From contig NZ_CP034562.1 of assembly GCF_003970675.1 (NCBI RefSeq), forward strand, positions 372,001 to 436,000: a stretch of DNA of 64,000 nucleotides, in the 5' to 3' direction. Position 1 is the stretch's first letter. Every line of letters starts with the position of its first letter. Source of the DNA: Flammeovirga pectinis (lineage in GTDB: Bacteria; Bacteroidota; Bacteroidia; Cytophagales; Flammeovirgaceae). Shown here in pieces: positions 8,502 through 16,655 of this stretch. Both the position numbers and the translations under genes were made by a program. Below the pieces are notes generated by a model, which worked only from the letters and a program-made list of their open reading frames with translations, had not been told where the DNA came from and made no database searches.

Positions 8502-9016
8502 TGTCTTATTTTTTTATTGATATGGTGTATTTAACCCTTTAAAATCAATCTAGTTAATCTTAAAGATTTATACATTATTTCTATAAGCGAAAACTAATTA
8601 ACTTTTTACGTAATTGGTAACTTATTGAGTGAATACCTTTTAATTTGATAGGTACTTATAAAATAATTATATAGCATGGAGAATAAAGTAATAGTTAGCG
8701 TACTTTAAAAAACTATTTACAGTCTTTTTATAAAGTACTTCATTATTGATAATTTACTAAAACTGAAGTGTAAAAAAAAAAGCAAACATCATTCGATATT
8801 TGCCTTTTCCAACCAATTCAATTATTTAAACTTTATCTTTACATGTAGTGATAAATCACTCATGGATTTTTCATTGTTATACAATCTCAATGTGCCAAAA
8901 TATGTCCTTTTAGTGTAACTCACTGATATTGTGATTGTTGATTGTTTTGGTGTTTTTTAATTGTGTACGTATTTGAACGCAAAAAGTGTTGAGTGTACGA
9001 TTTAAGTTCAAATTTG
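8502..9016. other. Intergenic region, 515 bp, with a hairpin and small palindromes
   Basis: No convincing gene. It holds a minus-strand terminator at 8771-8808 that lies about 210 bp beyond the PspB-like gene, a perfect palindrome AGTGAT-AA-ATCACT (8847-8860), and a weak repeat TCAC-N7-GTGA (8920-8934). A 13-codon minus-strand frame (8822-8863) runs almost into the terminator, but has no other support. The stretch 8809-9016 could be a long 3' UTR or a small RNA. Confidence 0.4.
8771..8808 (-). terminator. Terminator in the gap between the PspB-like gene and upp
   Basis: GCAAACATC (8782-8790) pairs with GATATTTGC (8795-8803) with one mismatch and a 4-base loop. A run of nine or more A at 8772-8781 gives a strong U tract on the minus strand. 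Confidence 0.75.
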
Positions 9017-9268
9017 TTATTTCAAACGATTACCTTGCTGATTTATACTAGAATCAAGTGTTTTATCAATTTGCCAATCGGGTTCAGCAACAATAGTTTC
9101 TATATTTTCGAGGCGTTGCTTCAATTCTAAGTTCTCAAGCTGTAATTGTTTGAGTTCTTTTTCAATTTTTTTTGTATTACTATTTCCATTTTTATTTCTA
9201 GCACTAGTAAGTATTGCTATAATAGGAATAGATAATGCCATTAGTGGTATAAGAACCCAAGATTCCAT
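9017..9268 (-). CDS. PspB-like small membrane protein
   Basis: 83 aa: one N-terminal membrane segment (residues ~3-21), a polar linker with NKNGNSNTKK, a coiled coil (~33-60) with LENLELKQRLENIETI, and a short end after EPDWQID. This order and the ETI..(E)PDW motif match the phage-shock protein PspB, which has an EXIL..(N)W ending. It is the last gene of an operon with a thioredoxin-like protein (40 bp upstream) and an MscS channel, an envelope context that suits a stress-sensing membrane protein. The PspB assignment is by pattern, not by search. Confidence 0.6.
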   Translation of the reverse strand: MESWVLIPLMALSIPIIAILTSARNKNGNSNTKKIEKELKQLQLENLELKQRLENIETIVAEPDWQIDKTLDSSINQQGNRLK

Positions 9269-9307
9269 AGTAATTAATTTAATAGTTGATAATCAACTGT
9301 TTCTGAT

Positions 9308-9844
9308 TTATTTAATTTTAAAAGCTTTTGCTCCTGTTAATAAACGATGAATAGTATCATCTGTAAGAGGGCTTGGCAACTGACTGCCTCCTCCAAGTAA
9401 TTTACCCTGTTTAGATATAATATAATATCCAGGAATTTCTTTTTGGTCAAAGTGTTCGGAAACGAAACAACTATCACATTTAGGGTAGACGAGTGGTAAG
9501 TGAACGCTTTTTCCTTTTAACCCATTCTTATCTTTAAATTCTAACCATTGTTCTTTGATATCACCAACTACATAAAGAAATTCAATATCATTTTTATCAT
9601 AGAATTGTCTTTGTAATTCTTTTACTTTCTGAACTTCATTCGAAAAGTTAATATCCCATGATGCAGCAAAAACCATAAAAATCACTTTACCATAAAGTGA
9701 TTTTTTTGTAATTATATAGTCATTTTCTAGTCCAAAACTCTGTAATTGAAAATCAATTTTCATTGGGTCTTGACCATTACTTTCAATGTTGTTTATGTAA
9801 ATACAAAGTAGAGTAAGAAAGAGTATTTTAGTTACTTTATTCAT
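9308..9844 (-). CDS. Secreted thioredoxin-like (TlpA/AhpC fold) protein lacking the usual CXXC
   Basis: 178 aa with a signal peptide (residues 1-23). The region FMVFAASWDINFSNEV aligns with the thioredoxin active site, but the two catalytic cysteines are replaced by Asp64 and Phe67. The cis-proline region is kept (EIPGYYII, Pro138). A different CXXC (Cys123-Cys126) occurs before it. It is the middle gene of an operon: 11 bp after the MscS gene and 39 bp before the PspB-like gene. A periplasmic role is inferred; classic disulfide reductase activity is unlikely unless the second CXXC takes over. Confidence 0.75.
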   Translation of the reverse strand: MNKVTKILFLTLLCIYINNIESNGQDPMKIDFQLQSFGLENDYIITKKSLYGKVIFMVFAASWDINFSNEVQKVKELQRQFYDKNDIEFLYVVGDIKEQWLEFKDKNGLKGKSVHLPLVYPKCDSCFVSEHFDQKEIPGYYIISKQGKLLGGGSQLPSPLTDDTIHRLLTGAKAFKIK

Positions 9845-9855
9845 GTTTCTAATGT

Positions 9856-11979
9856 TTACATAAACCCAAATGGTTTATTATTTTGTTTTTTCTTCGACTT
9901 CTTCTTCTCAGTTTCATGACCTAGCATATAATCTAAACCAGCAGGAGGAATGGCAAATTCTACATCTAACTCATTTGCTGTTTTTATTACGCTACGAATA
10001 ATTTCGTGTCTAAAGTGTAATTCGTCTCCCCAAGTTGGTGCTTCAAAAAAGATGTAGAATAATATATCATACGAGTAAAGCCCAATGTTATTCAGGTTTA
10101 CAACATAAAAATCTTTACGAGTGTGAGGGTGATTACGTATTAATTCTTTTAAACGATCAACAAATTCATCTAACTGATCTGGTTTTGTCTCATAACTTAC
10201 ACGGAGTGTTGTTTTGTATCTTCTAAAAATACGCATCCCCATATTATCAATAGTAAAATCTGCCATTCTACTGTTTGGAATAGAAACAACAGAGTTTTCA
10301 AAAGTTCTAATTCTTGTTGAACGAAGACCAATTTGTTCTATAGATCCGCTTACTCCATCAGCTTTTACCCAATCTCCAATAATAAACGGGCGATCCATGA
10401 AAATCATTATCGATCCAAAAAGATTTCGAATAGTATCCTGAGCAGCTAAGGCTACAGCTACACCACCAATTGATAAACCCGTAAGTAAACCTGTAATATC
10501 AAAGCCTAAGGCACTTACAGTAAATACTAAACCTATAATTATGATGAACAATTTAGCTGACATTCCAAAAAATGGAGCAAACCCTCTCTGAATTTGATCT
10601 TCATTTTCATTTGCCTTTTTCAGCCAGAAAGCTACCCACAAATCAATTAGATTATAGAAAAAGCGAACAACTTGGAATACACTATAAACTTTTAACCCTG
10701 TAATTAAAAACTGAAGTTCATGAATTGATAATTCTAAACTTGGAGAAATCAGTTTATAGTAATAACAAATTATTACAATCATTGCAGAGCGTAACATTCC
10801 TCTAGCATATTGCCTTTCATTCTTAGTATTCGGTACCCAACTGAGTAGCCAAAGAACTAGGTTAGAAACAAGTATTATAATTAGCCAAGCACTTATTAGC
10901 ATTATTGTAATACTAGTAATTTGCCATAGTTCTAGTCCTAAAACTTCATCTCTAGCATACGCGCCTAAAGGCTTTCTTAAAATACTACCAACAGATTCTA
11001 ATCCTTCTGTACCAATAGGGAAAACTTGTCTGTGTTTGTTCTCAATTAATAGAATACTAGATTCTGAGAACATCCATTTATCTTTATACTTTTCTAGATA
11101 AAAATCAGGGAGTTGTTTATCTAAAACATATATTTCTTTATTGTGTCTTAGAGTATCTCTAAAGTTTTTATCGTCAGGAATTTCCTCTATTTCAATCCAT
11201 AAGCCCATTCCATCATAGATTTGCTTTAACTTCATGGCTAAAGCAATTCTATCTTCCAAAGATACAGTAACAGACTCGAGTGCCTTTGCTGCTATTTCTG
11301 GATGGTAATTATCATCTTGTTGAAAAGCAAAAAATGTTGTAATTGTTGCTTTAGGGTTACTTAAATCAAATTTAGGTACAGATACCTTTATAATAGGTTT
11401 ATGTTTAGGCGGAGCAGGTTTATTAATAGTTACAGTTTTTCCAGAAGAGTCTGTTTGCGTAACTTGAATAGAATCTGGTTTAGATTTACTTGGTTTTGGC
11501 TTTTTAGGAGGTAAAGCGGCAGGGTAATACCTTCTAAATACAGTATTGATTTCTCGAACAGATTTAGGTGAATACACCCAATTAGCATCTTCTCTTATTA
11601 AATAAATTTCAGGAATATCTTCAAAGATGGTATAGATATAATCGCCATCTTCATTTCTGTAATTTCTTCTATTAGAGATATCATCTAGGTCTAAATTACC
11701 ATGTTTATCGTAAATTTGTTTTAGCTTAATCGCTAATCCTATTTTTTGTTCAATAGTATAATCATCTCCTCCAAGTGTTTTAGCAGCAACTTCTGGGTTA
11801 TATACACCAGAAGATGGGTTAAGATATCCAATGTGAGAAACAATGGTTTTATATGGAGATTTGGTACTAAACTTTAAATTTGTAAACTGAGCTTGTACCG
11901 AAATAGAAAATAAAAGAAACAGCATTATAAAATTAATGCTTACTTTTTTTGATGTACTAGATTTTTTTAAAAAATACAT
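9856..11979 (-). CDS. MscS-family mechanosensitive channel with large periplasmic N-terminal domain
   Basis: 707 aa from the ATG at 11979 (a TTG at 11988 would add three residues). Signal peptide to SVQAQ; a ~320-residue periplasmic region holds two copies of a repeat with PEVAAK(T/A)L...LAIKLKQIYD (around 65-100 and 230-265), split by a Pro/Lys-rich linker. Several membrane segments follow, then the MscS core: GLSIGGVAVALAAQDT (pore helix) and the beta domain with GDWVKADGVSGSIEQIGLRSTRIRT. The tail is Lys-rich. It releases solutes under hypo-osmotic stress by family knowledge. First gene of the operon with 9308 and 9017; its start codon lies 2 bp from that of the divergent gene at 11982. 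Confidence 0.88.
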   Translation of the reverse strand: MYFLKKSSTSKKVSINFIMLFLLFSISVQAQFTNLKFSTKSPYKTIVSHIGYLNPSSGVYNPEVAAKTLGGDDYTIEQKIGLAIKLKQIYDKHGNLDLDDISNRRNYRNEDGDYIYTIFEDIPEIYLIREDANWVYSPKSVREINTVFRRYYPAALPPKKPKPSKSKPDSIQVTQTDSSGKTVTINKPAPPKHKPIIKVSVPKFDLSNPKATITTFFAFQQDDNYHPEIAAKALESVTVSLEDRIALAMKLKQIYDGMGLWIEIEEIPDDKNFRDTLRHNKEIYVLDKQLPDFYLEKYKDKWMFSESSILLIENKHRQVFPIGTEGLESVGSILRKPLGAYARDEVLGLELWQITSITIMLISAWLIIILVSNLVLWLLSWVPNTKNERQYARGMLRSAMIVIICYYYKLISPSLELSIHELQFLITGLKVYSVFQVVRFFYNLIDLWVAFWLKKANENEDQIQRGFAPFFGMSAKLFIIIIGLVFTVSALGFDITGLLTGLSIGGVAVALAAQDTIRNLFGSIMIFMDRPFIIGDWVKADGVSGSIEQIGLRSTRIRTFENSVVSIPNSRMADFTIDNMGMRIFRRYKTTLRVSYETKPDQLDEFVDRLKELIRNHPHTRKDFYVVNLNNIGLYSYDILFYIFFEAPTWGDELHFRHEIIRSVIKTANELDVEFAIPPAGLDYMLGHETEKKKSKKKQNNKPFGFM

Positions 11980-11984
11980 ATATG
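11977..11984. promoter_or_regulatory. CATATATG palindrome containing two divergent start codons
   Basis: The 8-bp palindrome CATATATG contains the ATG of the MscS gene (11979-11977, minus) and of the glycosyltransferase gene (11982-11984, plus). The promoter and 5' UTR of each gene must therefore lie inside the coding region of the other. Confidence 0.7.
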
Positions 11985-12950
11985 TCAAATACGCCCTTAG
12001 TGACAGTAATTTGTTTGAGTTATAATCATGAAAACTTTATTGACGAAGCAATTGGATCTATCGCCAAACAGACTTATTACAATATAGAAATTATTATTAT
12101 AGATGATGCTAGTAAAGATCAATCTGTAGGTAAAATTAAGTCCTCACTGCAAAAATACAATTTAACTTCTACTTTTCTTAAATTAACTGATAACATTGGA
12201 AACTGTAAAGCATTTAATAAGGGGTTAGTAAAAGCCAATGGAAAATATATTATAGATTTTGCATTAGATGATGTTTTATTACCGAATAGAATAGAAGACG
12301 ATGTTGCTTTTTTTGAATCTTTAAATGATGATTTTGGAGCAATTTTTTCTGATGCAGCAAGTATAGATAGCAAAGGGAATAAAATAAAAAGTAGTTTCTT
12401 TACTCGTAACGCAAACGGTACATTAGCTGTTCCAATTAAATCAGGTGATTTATACGAGAGAATACTACAAACTCCACCCTTATTTTCTGCACCAACAATT
12501 ACATTTAGAGGCTCACTTTTAAAAGAACTCGGTGGATATGATGAATCACTTGCTTACGAAGATTATGATATTTGGATAAGGCTATCAAGAAACTATAAAT
12601 TTGCTTTTTATGATACTCTTACAACTCTAAAACGTGATGTTCCTTCTTCTTTATCAAAACATTTTTATAAAGTTAGAGGTAATGTACTTCTTAGATCAAC
12701 GCTTAAAATTTGTGTGAAAGCTAGAAAAATAAATAAATCACAGCAAGAGAATCAAGCATTAAATCAATCGATAAGATACCATATGCGTATGGCTTTTTTT
12801 ACTGAAAATTTCTATACCACACTAGGTTATGCTAGTGTATTGAATAAAGATAATGCTTTAAATTTAGTCGATAAATGTGTTGTACTAGGAACAAGATTAC
12901 ACATTCCGATGGCTAGGTTCTATAAATTTTATCAAACAAAAAGAAAGTAA
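11982..12950 (+). CDS. Family 2 glycosyltransferase
   Basis: 322 aa GT-A fold enzyme. The N-terminus VTVICLSYNHENFIDEAI is the standard nucleotide-sugar-binding strand, followed by DDASKDQS, the FALDDVL segment in the DXD position (~residue 90) and YEDYDIWIRLS (~187), the usual acceptor-side acidic motif. No membrane segment. The ATG at 11982 is needed because it sits six residues before the conserved strand. Donor and acceptor are unknown; it stands alone, without other polysaccharide genes. Its start overlaps the divergent MscS gene region. Confidence 0.88.
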   Translation: MSNTPLVTVICLSYNHENFIDEAIGSIAKQTYYNIEIIIIDDASKDQSVGKIKSSLQKYNLTSTFLKLTDNIGNCKAFNKGLVKANGKYIIDFALDDVLLPNRIEDDVAFFESLNDDFGAIFSDAASIDSKGNKIKSSFFTRNANGTLAVPIKSGDLYERILQTPPLFSAPTITFRGSLLKELGGYDESLAYEDYDIWIRLSRNYKFAFYDTLTTLKRDVPSSLSKHFYKVRGNVLLRSTLKICVKARKINKSQQENQALNQSIRYHMRMAFFTENFYTTLGYASVLNKDNALNLVDKCVVLGTRLHIPMARFYKFYQTKRK

Positions 12951-13049
12951 CTATTGATTTACTGAAATTTTATAGCTGTCGATTTAGAAAAAGGTAGAAT
13001 TAAAAATTACGATAACATTTGTGTTAGTACTTAAGAACATAAATTTTTC

Positions 13050-13057
13050 TACTTTTG
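13050..13057 (+). promoter_or_regulatory. -7 promoter element immediately before the TPR lipoprotein gene
   Basis: TACTTTTG matches TAnnTTTG and ends only 4 bp before the ATG at 13062. A TTTG at 13018-13021 is a possible but distant -33 box. Transcription would begin at or beside the start codon. Confidence 0.45.
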
Positions 13058-13061
13058 TGAA

Positions 13062-13808
13062 ATGAACATTAAACAGACGACAAACCTACTAATCTTTTTT
13101 ATAATGTTAGTATTTACATCTTGCGGACCATCTTCAGAAGATCTTACAAACCAAGGCAAGAAAAAATTATCAGAAAATAAATTTAAGGAGGCTATTTCAT
13201 TATTTGATGCTGCAATTAAGGAAAATGCAAGTAATATGGATGCCTACAATTCTAGAGGTTATGCTCACATGGCTTTAGAAGAATATAGCAAAGCGAATAG
13301 TGATTTCTCTAAAGCGATAGATATTTATGTAGAGACAGAAGAAGACGTTCCAAATGCATACCGTTTCTATTATAATAGAGGAAATGTTAAACGTTTTCAG
13401 AACGATAATAAAGGAGCAGTAATTGACTATACTCAAGCAATTCAATTAGATGCTACTATTTATGATATTTATTTAAATAGAGGTTTAGCAAATGCTGAGG
13501 TAGAAGGTTTTACAGCTTCTGTTCAAGATTTTGATAAAGCAATAGATTTGGCAAATGGGTCAGATAAGCGTATCTTTTTACATAAAGCTAGAATATTGAT
13601 GTTGTCAAAACAATTTGATTTAGCAATTGCTTCATTAGATAAGGCAATAGCATTAGATCCTAATTATGGAGAAGCATATTATTATAAAGCACTTAGTTTA
13701 AGCGGAAAAGTAGGTAAAGCAGACGAGAAAGTATGTAAAATGCTAGCAATGTCCGAGTCTTTAGGTTACGCAGAAGCTTCTGCAGCTTTAGCAAAATACT
13801 GTAACTAA
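13062..13808 (+). CDS. TPR-repeat lipoprotein
   Basis: 248 aa with a lipoprotein signal peptide (lipobox FTSC, Cys about residue 24) and about five tetratricopeptide repeats, visible as A(Y)xxRGxAxxxLEEYxxAxxDFxKAI-like units at ~60-90, ~100-130, ~137-165 and ~172-205. It would be an envelope protein-protein scaffold. Acidic residues (SSEDL) follow the cysteine. It heads an operon with the sigma-54 response regulator 11 bp downstream and the HPt protein after it, so it may take part in that signalling route; this is inference. Confidence 0.85.
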   Translation: MNIKQTTNLLIFFIMLVFTSCGPSSEDLTNQGKKKLSENKFKEAISLFDAAIKENASNMDAYNSRGYAHMALEEYSKANSDFSKAIDIYVETEEDVPNAYRFYYNRGNVKRFQNDNKGAVIDYTQAIQLDATIYDIYLNRGLANAEVEGFTASVQDFDKAIDLANGSDKRIFLHKARILMLSKQFDLAIASLDKAIALDPNYGEAYYYKALSLSGKVGKADEKVCKMLAMSESLGYAEASAALAKYCN

Positions 13809-13819
13809 AACAGTCATAG

Positions 13820-15178
13820 ATGAACCCTCAAGAAAGTTTTAAAATTTTTGCATTAGAAGATAGCCCAGTTTTCTCTAAAATGCTCCACTACATTTTATCT
13901 ATGGATGATGAACATGAAGTGGTGATGTTTACAGAGGGGAAACAGCTATTACTAGCATTAGAAAATGAAAAACCTTCTGTAATTACGGTCGATTATTCTT
14001 TACCAGATATGACCGGAGAAGAGGTGATTCAGAAAATATCTGCTCGACTTCCAAATGTACCTGTAATTGTAATTTCTGGACAAACAGATGTTCAAACTGC
14101 TGTAACACTGTTTAAATATGGAGTATATGATTACATAACAAAGGAAGAAGACATACGTGAACGCTTGTTGAATGCGCTTAACAAGATAAAAACGAGGCAA
14201 TCTTTAGAAGTAGAAGTTGCTTCTTTAAGAGAAGAATTATCGAGTAAATACGAATTTGATAAGTCGATTATTGGAAACAGTAAGTCGATGAAAAAAGTAT
14301 TTACAATGTTACATAAAACAGTAAATAACAATATTACTGTATCTATTACTGGAGAAACTGGAACAGGTAAAGAAGTAATAGCCAAAGCAATTCATTACAA
14401 TTCTACCAGACAAAACAGACCTTTTGTAGCCGTTAACATTGCAGCAATACCTACACCTCTTTTAGAAAGTGAACTTTTTGGTCACGAAAAAGGAGCTTTC
14501 ACAGGTGCTATTGCAAAGCGTGTTGGTAAGTTTGAAGAAGCAAACGGGGGTACTATTTTTCTTGATGAAATAGGAGAAATGGACATCAGTCTTCAAGCAA
14601 AATTACTACGTGTTATTCAAGAACGAGAGGTGGTAAGAATTGGAGGTAGTAGTATAGTTAAATTAGACGTTCGCATTGTAACAGCAACGCATAGAGATCT
14701 CTCTAAAGAAATGAAAGAACATCGTTTTAGAGAAGATTTATACTACAGATTACTTGGATTGCCCATTTATTTACCTCCTTTAAGAGAGAGAGATAACGAT
14801 GTGATTTTATTGGCAAAGCATTTGTTAAAACAATTTAGAAAGGAAAATGCAATTGATAAAATTCAGATTTCACCTGAGGCTAATTATAAATTATTAGACT
14901 ACCATTTTCCTGGAAATATTAGAGAACTTAAAGCAATTATAGAGCTGGCCGCAGTTATGTGCGATGATAATGTGATCACTGCTGATGATATCCAACTAAC
15001 TGGATCTTCTGATGTTGAGTCAATTTTATCAAAAGAAATGACATTGAAAGAATATAATTTTGAAATAATCCGTAGATTTCTAAAAAGATATGATGATAAT
15101 GTTGCTTCTGTCGCAAAAAAATTAGATGTTGGAAAGGTAACTATCTATCGTTACCTAAAAGAAATGGATCAATATTAA
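13820..15178 (+). CDS. NtrC-family sigma-54-dependent response regulator
   Basis: 452 aa in three domains. Receiver domain (~7-125) with acidic pocket E13/D14, phospho-acceptor Asp58 in TVDYSLPDM, Ser86 and Lys108. AAA+ domain (~145-385) with Walker A GETGTGKE (178-185), the sigma-54-contacting GAFTGA loop (225-230) and FLDEIGEMD as Walker B. C-terminal Fis-type helix-turn-helix (~405-452). It activates sigma-54 promoters when phosphorylated. It lies between the TPR lipoprotein and an HPt protein; no histidine kinase is encoded nearby. Confidence 0.93.
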   Translation: MNPQESFKIFALEDSPVFSKMLHYILSMDDEHEVVMFTEGKQLLLALENEKPSVITVDYSLPDMTGEEVIQKISARLPNVPVIVISGQTDVQTAVTLFKYGVYDYITKEEDIRERLLNALNKIKTRQSLEVEVASLREELSSKYEFDKSIIGNSKSMKKVFTMLHKTVNNNITVSITGETGTGKEVIAKAIHYNSTRQNRPFVAVNIAAIPTPLLESELFGHEKGAFTGAIAKRVGKFEEANGGTIFLDEIGEMDISLQAKLLRVIQEREVVRIGGSSIVKLDVRIVTATHRDLSKEMKEHRFREDLYYRLLGLPIYLPPLRERDNDVILLAKHLLKQFRKENAIDKIQISPEANYKLLDYHFPGNIRELKAIIELAAVMCDDNVITADDIQLTGSSDVESILSKEMTLKEYNFEIIRRFLKRYDDNVASVAKKLDVGKVTIYRYLKEMDQY

Positions 15179-15226
15179 CTACTTTAGCCAATTCATAATT
15201 TATGTAATTGTGAATCACACACAGCA

Positions 15227-15568
15227 ATGGAGAAAACAAGAGTTGATTTATCTTACCTAGAGACTTTTACAGGAGGGGATAATACATTAATTACAGAAAT
15301 GATGGAGCGTTTTTTAATCGATGCCCCAGAACAACTCAATGAAATTACAGAGAGTATTCAGGCACAAGATTGGAAATATGCTTATAAGAGGTTACATAAC
15401 TTCAAATCATCTGTTAACTTTTTAGCTATTCAGTCTATCAAAGACTTAGTGTTGGAAATGGAAAGAATGGCAAAAGAAGAAAGAGACGTAGCTACATTAC
15501 CAGAGAAGTATGTACTTCTATCTGGAGAATGTGAGTTACTCATGGAAGAAATACGAACGAGAATCTAA
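15227..15568 (+). CDS. Histidine phosphotransfer (HPt) domain protein
   Basis: 113 aa single-domain HPt protein. The four-helix pattern and the motif RLHNFKSSV give the phospho-acceptor His57 with Lys60 in the usual H-x-x-K arrangement. It would relay phosphate between a hybrid kinase and a receiver, possibly the response regulator encoded 48 bp upstream. Last gene of the operon, closed by a perfect terminator. Confidence 0.85.
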   Translation: MEKTRVDLSYLETFTGGDNTLITEMMERFLIDAPEQLNEITESIQAQDWKYAYKRLHNFKSSVNFLAIQSIKDLVLEMERMAKEERDVATLPEKYVLLSGECELLMEEIRTRI

Positions 15569-15572
15569 TAGT

Positions 15573-15612
15573 AAAAGGGTTGAAATGAACGAAATCATTT
15601 CAACCCTTTTTT
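15573..15612. terminator. Bidirectional terminator between HPt and DUF4178 genes
   Basis: A perfect 16-bp stem: 15573-15588 pairs with 15595-15610 (core GGGTTGAAATGA), flanked by A and T runs. It serves the convergent genes on both strands. Confidence 0.93.
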
Positions 15613-15614
15613 AA

Positions 15615-16541
15615 TTATGAAATTTGATGAGGTAATATCTCTGTAATATAGTTTTCATCAATTGCTTTGCCATAATATGCAGATAGCTTAGCGTGGTTAT
15701 TTTTTTCTAAATGAAGTAATAAGTCCCGTTCTTCATTTAAATAACTCCATACTATTGTATGCTCTGCAGTAATGATATCTCCTTCAGCCATATCAAACTT
15801 ATGCCCCTTTTTTGTGATTTCCTTATAGAACCGATGTCCTTTGAAATATAAAATATTAGGAGGTGTTCCAAACTGTTGGATTTTCTTTTCAATCTCAGGA
15901 TCTACCTGATAGATATTTGTTTTTACTTTCCATTCTACTTTTTTAAACAAACCCTCGTTTGTAAAAGATAGAATTTGTTCTTCAAGGTCAGCAATACATC
16001 TAAATTGTCTCTGACTAGATTCGTTCTCTACATCAAATTGATATTCAGAAATTACTTGCCATGTTTTTCCTTCTAAATCTAACAGAAAACCAGGTTTTAA
16101 ATGGTCTATTGTTGTTTGAGTCGGATCGAACTCAGGAATATCTAACGATTTAGGTACTCGCGTAACTTGTGTTTTCTGAGGTTGAGGAGGAGTAATATTA
16201 ATTTTATACTTCTCTGCAATATCCTTAAATACCTCTACCGCTACTCTGCGGTTAAACTCAACCATATCACTAGGCATAGTGAATAACATTACGAGCCACC
16301 ATATACCAAACCCTCCACCAGAAATCCAAAATAGAAACTGCTGAAACCATTTACCGGCATAACCGAGCGAAAATGGAATAGGGAAAAAGTGAGCAAGATA
16401 CATTACAAGTGTTGAACGTTTACAGGATCGAAATTCTGCAATAAACTCGTACTGTGCTTTCTCTGGTAGTTCTTTTAGTTTGATAGCTAGTGAGTAGGGT
16501 AAGTACTCAGCATAGCGTTTTGGTACAATTAATTTTGACAT
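15615..16541 (-). CDS. Membrane protein with TM2-like region and DUF4178-like domain
   Basis: 308 aa. The N-terminal third has two membrane segments (about 45-62 and 68-88) joined by a short Gly-rich turn, in the manner of TM2 domains, after a helical stretch. The C-terminal part (~145-305) starts LKPGFLLDLEGKTWQVISEYQFD and looks like a DUF4178 beta-sandwich domain. DUF4178 proteins often accompany PspA and other membrane-stress genes; here the PspA-like and TerD genes are far away (48.9-51 kb). Function unknown; domain names are by pattern. Confidence 0.6.
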   Translation of the reverse strand: MSKLIVPKRYAEYLPYSLAIKLKELPEKAQYEFIAEFRSCKRSTLVMYLAHFFPIPFSLGYAGKWFQQFLFWISGGGFGIWWLVMLFTMPSDMVEFNRRVAVEVFKDIAEKYKINITPPQPQKTQVTRVPKSLDIPEFDPTQTTIDHLKPGFLLDLEGKTWQVISEYQFDVENESSQRQFRCIADLEEQILSFTNEGLFKKVEWKVKTNIYQVDPEIEKKIQQFGTPPNILYFKGHRFYKEITKKGHKFDMAEGDIITAEHTIVWSYLNEERDLLLHLEKNNHAKLSAYYGKAIDENYITEILPHQIS

Positions 16542-16655
16542 CTAGATAATTATTTATGATAGTTGCTTTATTCGTTAAAATAAAGGTTAATGTATATTCT
16601 AATTTACACGAAATTTATATCATATAGTTGCGGTAAATCTTAGAATTAATAGCTC

